The notes under the pieces were generated by a model, which saw only the letters and a program-made list of their open reading frames with translations, ran no database searches and was not told the DNA's origin. Position numbers and translations under genes: made by a program. DNA of 14,014 bases from the NCBI GenBank assembly GCA_946615875.1, contig CAMOIK010000037.1, forward strand, positions 1-14,014, read 5' to 3'. This DNA comes from an uncultured Verrucomicrobiota bacterium. Its GTDB lineage: Bacteria > Verrucomicrobiota > Kiritimatiellia > RFP12 > UBA1067. Shown here one piece after another: positions 11,760-14,014 of the stretch (the first letter of the stretch is position 1; every line of letters begins with the position of its first letter).

Positions 11760-13944
11760 CGAGACAGCCGCCGCGCGGGCGGTTAAGCGTTTCGCGAAAT
11801 GGTGTGCGTTCGCCTGCCTGGCGGCGGTCACTGCGTTCGCGCTCGCGTTCGCGGTGTCGTGGTGGCTGATCGACTGGGACGAGAGCGGCAGCGACGATTT
11901 CCCCGGCGGCGTGGTTTTGCTAGACTCCGCCGGGGAGGTGATGCGCGTGACGCTCGGTCCCGGCGACACCGACTGCCGCCCCACATACTGCGCGGACGAA
12001 GAGGACTGGATTGTCAAAGCCGTGGTGGCGGTGGAAGACGGCGAGTTCTGGGCGCACTGCGGAGTAAGGCCGCTCAGCATTGCGCGCGCATTCATGCAGA
12101 ACGCGTTCAGCGGCCGGCGCATCTCCGGGGCGTCGACGCTGACGATGCAGACGGTGCGGCTGATCCATCCGCATCCCAAGTCGTACGCCCGCAAGTGGGT
12201 GGAGGCGTTCGAGGCGATGAAGATGGAGCGGCGGCGCGACAAGAAGTGGATACTTTCGCAATACCTGAACCGCGCGCCGTTCGGCGCCAACTTCGTAGGC
12301 ATAGAGGCGGCCGCGCAGGGGTGGTTCGGCAAGGACGCCAAGGCACTCGGTCTCGGCGAAGCCGCGCTCCTTGCGGCGATGGTGCAGGCGCCGTCGCGCT
12401 ATCGCCCCGACAGAGGCGCGGATGCGGCGTTCCGCCGCCGCGACTACGTGCTGGCCAGGATGCTGGCGCTGGGCATGATCGACTCCGCGCAGGCCGAGGC
12501 GGCCGCCGCCATAAGGCCGGTGGTGCGCCGCGCGCGTCGGCCCTTCCGCCATCCTTACTACTGCGACTGGTTTCTGAAGGAACGGCGCGAAATACATGGG
12601 GCGGACGGCTTTTCGCCTGTCGAGCTGGCGACGCCGTTGGAGCCTGACGTGCAGGAGCTGTGCGAGGCGGTGGTGAACGATGCCGCTGCGTCCGGCGGCT
12701 ATTCCGTGGCGGCGGTGGTCTTGCGCCTCGCGCCATCGCGCGAACCGCGCCCCGTCGTCGCTCTGGCCTGCAGCGGCGACTACTTCGACAAGTCCGGCGG
12801 GCAGGTGAACACGGCCGTCGCGCCGCGTCCGGCCGGCTCCACGCTCAAGCCGTTCCTGACGGCGCTTGCGCTCGACCTCGGCATCGTGACGCCTAGCCAG
12901 CGCCTGAACGATGCGCCCATCGCCCGCAAAGGCTACCGCCCGGCGAATTTCGACGCGGCGTATCGCGGGCCTGTCACCGTGCGCGACGCGCTCGTGCTTT
13001 CCCTCAACATCCCGTTCGTGCAGCTGCTGGAGCGCGTCGGCCTGGAGCGCTTCGGCGCGCATCTCCGTTCGCTGGGTTTCTCGGCCATGGCCGCCCCCGA
13101 CGACAAGTTCGGGCTCGGCATGGCGATCGGCAATGTCGAAGTCTCGCTCGTGGAGCTCGTCCGCGCCTACGCCGAGGAATTCGCGGCGCGCGCGTCAGAC
13201 GGCGCGCAGGCCGCGGCGGATGCCGCCGCGACGCAATCGCCGTCGGCGTATCTCGTCTCCGAGATGCTTTCCGGGGACGAGAGGGCGCAGGCCGCGCTCG
13301 GCCACATTGCGGACGTGCGCGCGCTGCCGCGCTTCGCCTGGAAGACAGGCACTTCATCGGGCTACCGCGACGCCTGGTGCGTGTTGTGGAATCCCGAATT
13401 CGTCATTGGCGTGTGGTGCGGGCACAAGCGCGGCGGCTTCGGAGACAAGTCGCTGGTTGGCGCCATCGCCGCCGCTCCGCCCGCTTGGCGCATTGCCCGC
13501 GGGCTCTATCCCGCTGGCGAGGGCCCTTGGTTCCGCAAACCGGAGCGCGTTGCCGTGCGGCGCATTTGCGCCGTTTCCGGCCTCGTCGCCACCGACAACT
13601 GCGCCGAGACGGAGGAGGGGACGTTTATTAGTGGCGTATCCGCTCCGGAACTGTGCGGCGTATGCGGAAATCAGGCGCCGCCTCGTCCAAAACTCGCGAT
13701 TTCGCGCCCGGAGGACGGCGCGGAGTTCTCACTGGTCAAGGACATGAAACAGCAGAAAATCGTCTGCGAAGCCATTGGAAACGGCAAACATGACGCCCTT
13801 TGGTGGTTTTTGGACGGTTCGCCTGTCGGGCGCAGCGTGGGCGCGGCGCCGTTCGCCATAGAGCCGATGGCGGGCGAGCACTCTCTTTCTTGCGCTGATG
13901 CCGAAGGCAATGCCGCATCCATATCTTTCACCGTGCGCGAATGA
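11746..13944 (+). CDS. pbpC: Penicillin-binding protein 1C (bifunctional transglycosylase/transpeptidase)
   Basis: This 732-aa inner-membrane enzyme polymerises glycan strands and cross-links peptides in the periplasm. A cytoplasmic tail and one membrane helix (about 17-41) precede the GT51 domain (about 55-250). There, catalytic E97 lies in VEDGEFWAHCGV, GASTLTMQ is at 128-135 and a likely second glutamate, E153, is in KWVEAFEA. The transpeptidase domain (about 300-590) has nucleophile S365 in STLK (365-368), SLN at 419-421 and KTGTS at 533-537. A PBP1C-type C-terminal domain (about 645-732) and the Cys-containing ICAVSGL...DNCAE linker identify PBP1C rather than PBP1A/1B. The length is close to that of E. 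coli PbpC. Where PBP1C often has CxxH, this protein has CGVC (637-640). It overlaps the Smr gene by 14 bases. In E. coli pbpC neighbours an alpha-2-macroglobulin gene; none is seen here. Confidence 0.93.
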   Translation: MSPSDETAAARAVKRFAKWCAFACLAAVTAFALAFAVSWWLIDWDESGSDDFPGGVVLLDSAGEVMRVTLGPGDTDCRPTYCADEEDWIVKAVVAVEDGEFWAHCGVRPLSIARAFMQNAFSGRRISGASTLTMQTVRLIHPHPKSYARKWVEAFEAMKMERRRDKKWILSQYLNRAPFGANFVGIEAAAQGWFGKDAKALGLGEAALLAAMVQAPSRYRPDRGADAAFRRRDYVLARMLALGMIDSAQAEAAAAIRPVVRRARRPFRHPYYCDWFLKERREIHGADGFSPVELATPLEPDVQELCEAVVNDAAASGGYSVAAVVLRLAPSREPRPVVALACSGDYFDKSGGQVNTAVAPRPAGSTLKPFLTALALDLGIVTPSQRLNDAPIARKGYRPANFDAAYRGPVTVRDALVLSLNIPFVQLLERVGLERFGAHLRSLGFSAMAAPDDKFGLGMAIGNVEVSLVELVRAYAEEFAARASDGAQAAADAAATQSPSAYLVSEMLSGDERAQAALGHIADVRALPRFAWKTGTSSGYRDAWCVLWNPEFVIGVWCGHKRGGFGDKSLVGAIAAAPPAWRIARGLYPAGEGPWFRKPERVAVRRICAVSGLVATDNCAETEEGTFISGVSAPELCGVCGNQAPPRPKLAISRPEDGAEFSLVKDMKQQKIVCEAIGNGKHDALWWFLDGSPVGRSVGAAPFAIEPMAGEHSLSCADAEGNAASISFTVRE

Positions 13945-13984
13945 GGTTCCTCGACGCCTGTCATGCAAGCCCGCGAAATAAAGA

Positions 13985-14014
13985 GCAAATGCCCTGGAGT
14001 TTGCCCATTTTTTT
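13985..14014 (+). terminator. Weak hairpin plus T-run after pbpC
   Basis: GCAAA at 13985-13989 pairs with TTTGC at 14000-14004 and can gain one T-G pair. Seven T's run from 14008 to the window end, which may cut the run short. The stem is short and AT-rich, so the terminator would be modest, but it sits 40 bases after the last stop of the six-gene set. Confidence 0.5.

Noticed and set aside
1..14014. Insertion sequence, prophage, CRISPR or attachment site
   Set aside because: No transposase, integrase, regularly spaced repeats or long terminal inverted repeats were seen; composition looks even across both clusters.

Overview
The window is GC-rich DNA holding twelve protein genes, all on the + strand, and no rRNA, tRNA or CRISPR array that I can see. 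The genes for lipoprotein export (LolC/LolD type), a penicillin-binding protein 1C and an ExbB/ExbD motor point to a Gram-negative cell with an outer membrane. Several things suggest the PVC superphylum (Kiritimatiellota, Lentisphaerota or Verrucomicrobiota): a squalene-cyclase-like repeat protein of a type known from planctomycetes and relatives, very large Ala/Lys-rich TPR proteins, and free use of ATA (Ile) and AGG (Arg) codons despite high GC. This lineage call is an inference from gene content, not a phylogeny.

Region 1 (about 25-7830) is a candidate trans-envelope motor cluster. A good sigma70-like promoter sits almost on top of the first start codon. It is followed by a 1088-aa exported TPR protein, a 257-aa exported TPR-like protein, an ExbB/TolQ-type channel subunit, two ExbD/TolR-type subunits with nearly identical N-termini, and a 566-aa TonB-like protein. 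That last protein has a cytoplasmic head, one membrane helix and a Pro-rich periplasmic linker, but where TonB has its C-terminal domain it carries a squalene-cyclase-like alpha/alpha toroid. The cluster thus looks like a proton-motive-force-driven machine whose moving end is a toroid, with TPR partners in the periplasm. This is the most interesting system in the window. A 9-bp inverted repeat and a C-rich, G-poor leader separate the TPR genes from the motor genes.

Region 2 (7936-13944) starts after a strong GC hairpin and is a tightly packed six-gene set: LolC/E-type permease, LolD-type ATPase, an unrecognised six-helix membrane protein, an APH/choline-kinase-fold phosphotransferase, a small Smr-domain protein and PBP1C. 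Three junctions are 4-base ATGA overlaps, one is a 2-base gap (or a GTGA overlap if GTG is used), and the last is a 14-base overlap, so the genes are very likely translationally coupled. Most of the products belong to the cell envelope (lipoprotein release, peptidoglycan synthesis), which makes the membrane protein and kinase candidates for envelope lipid or glycan modification.

A short hairpin followed by seven T's closes the window after pbpC. There is no stretch over 300 bases without a gene; the longest gaps, 4176-4325 and 7831-7935, are described as features.
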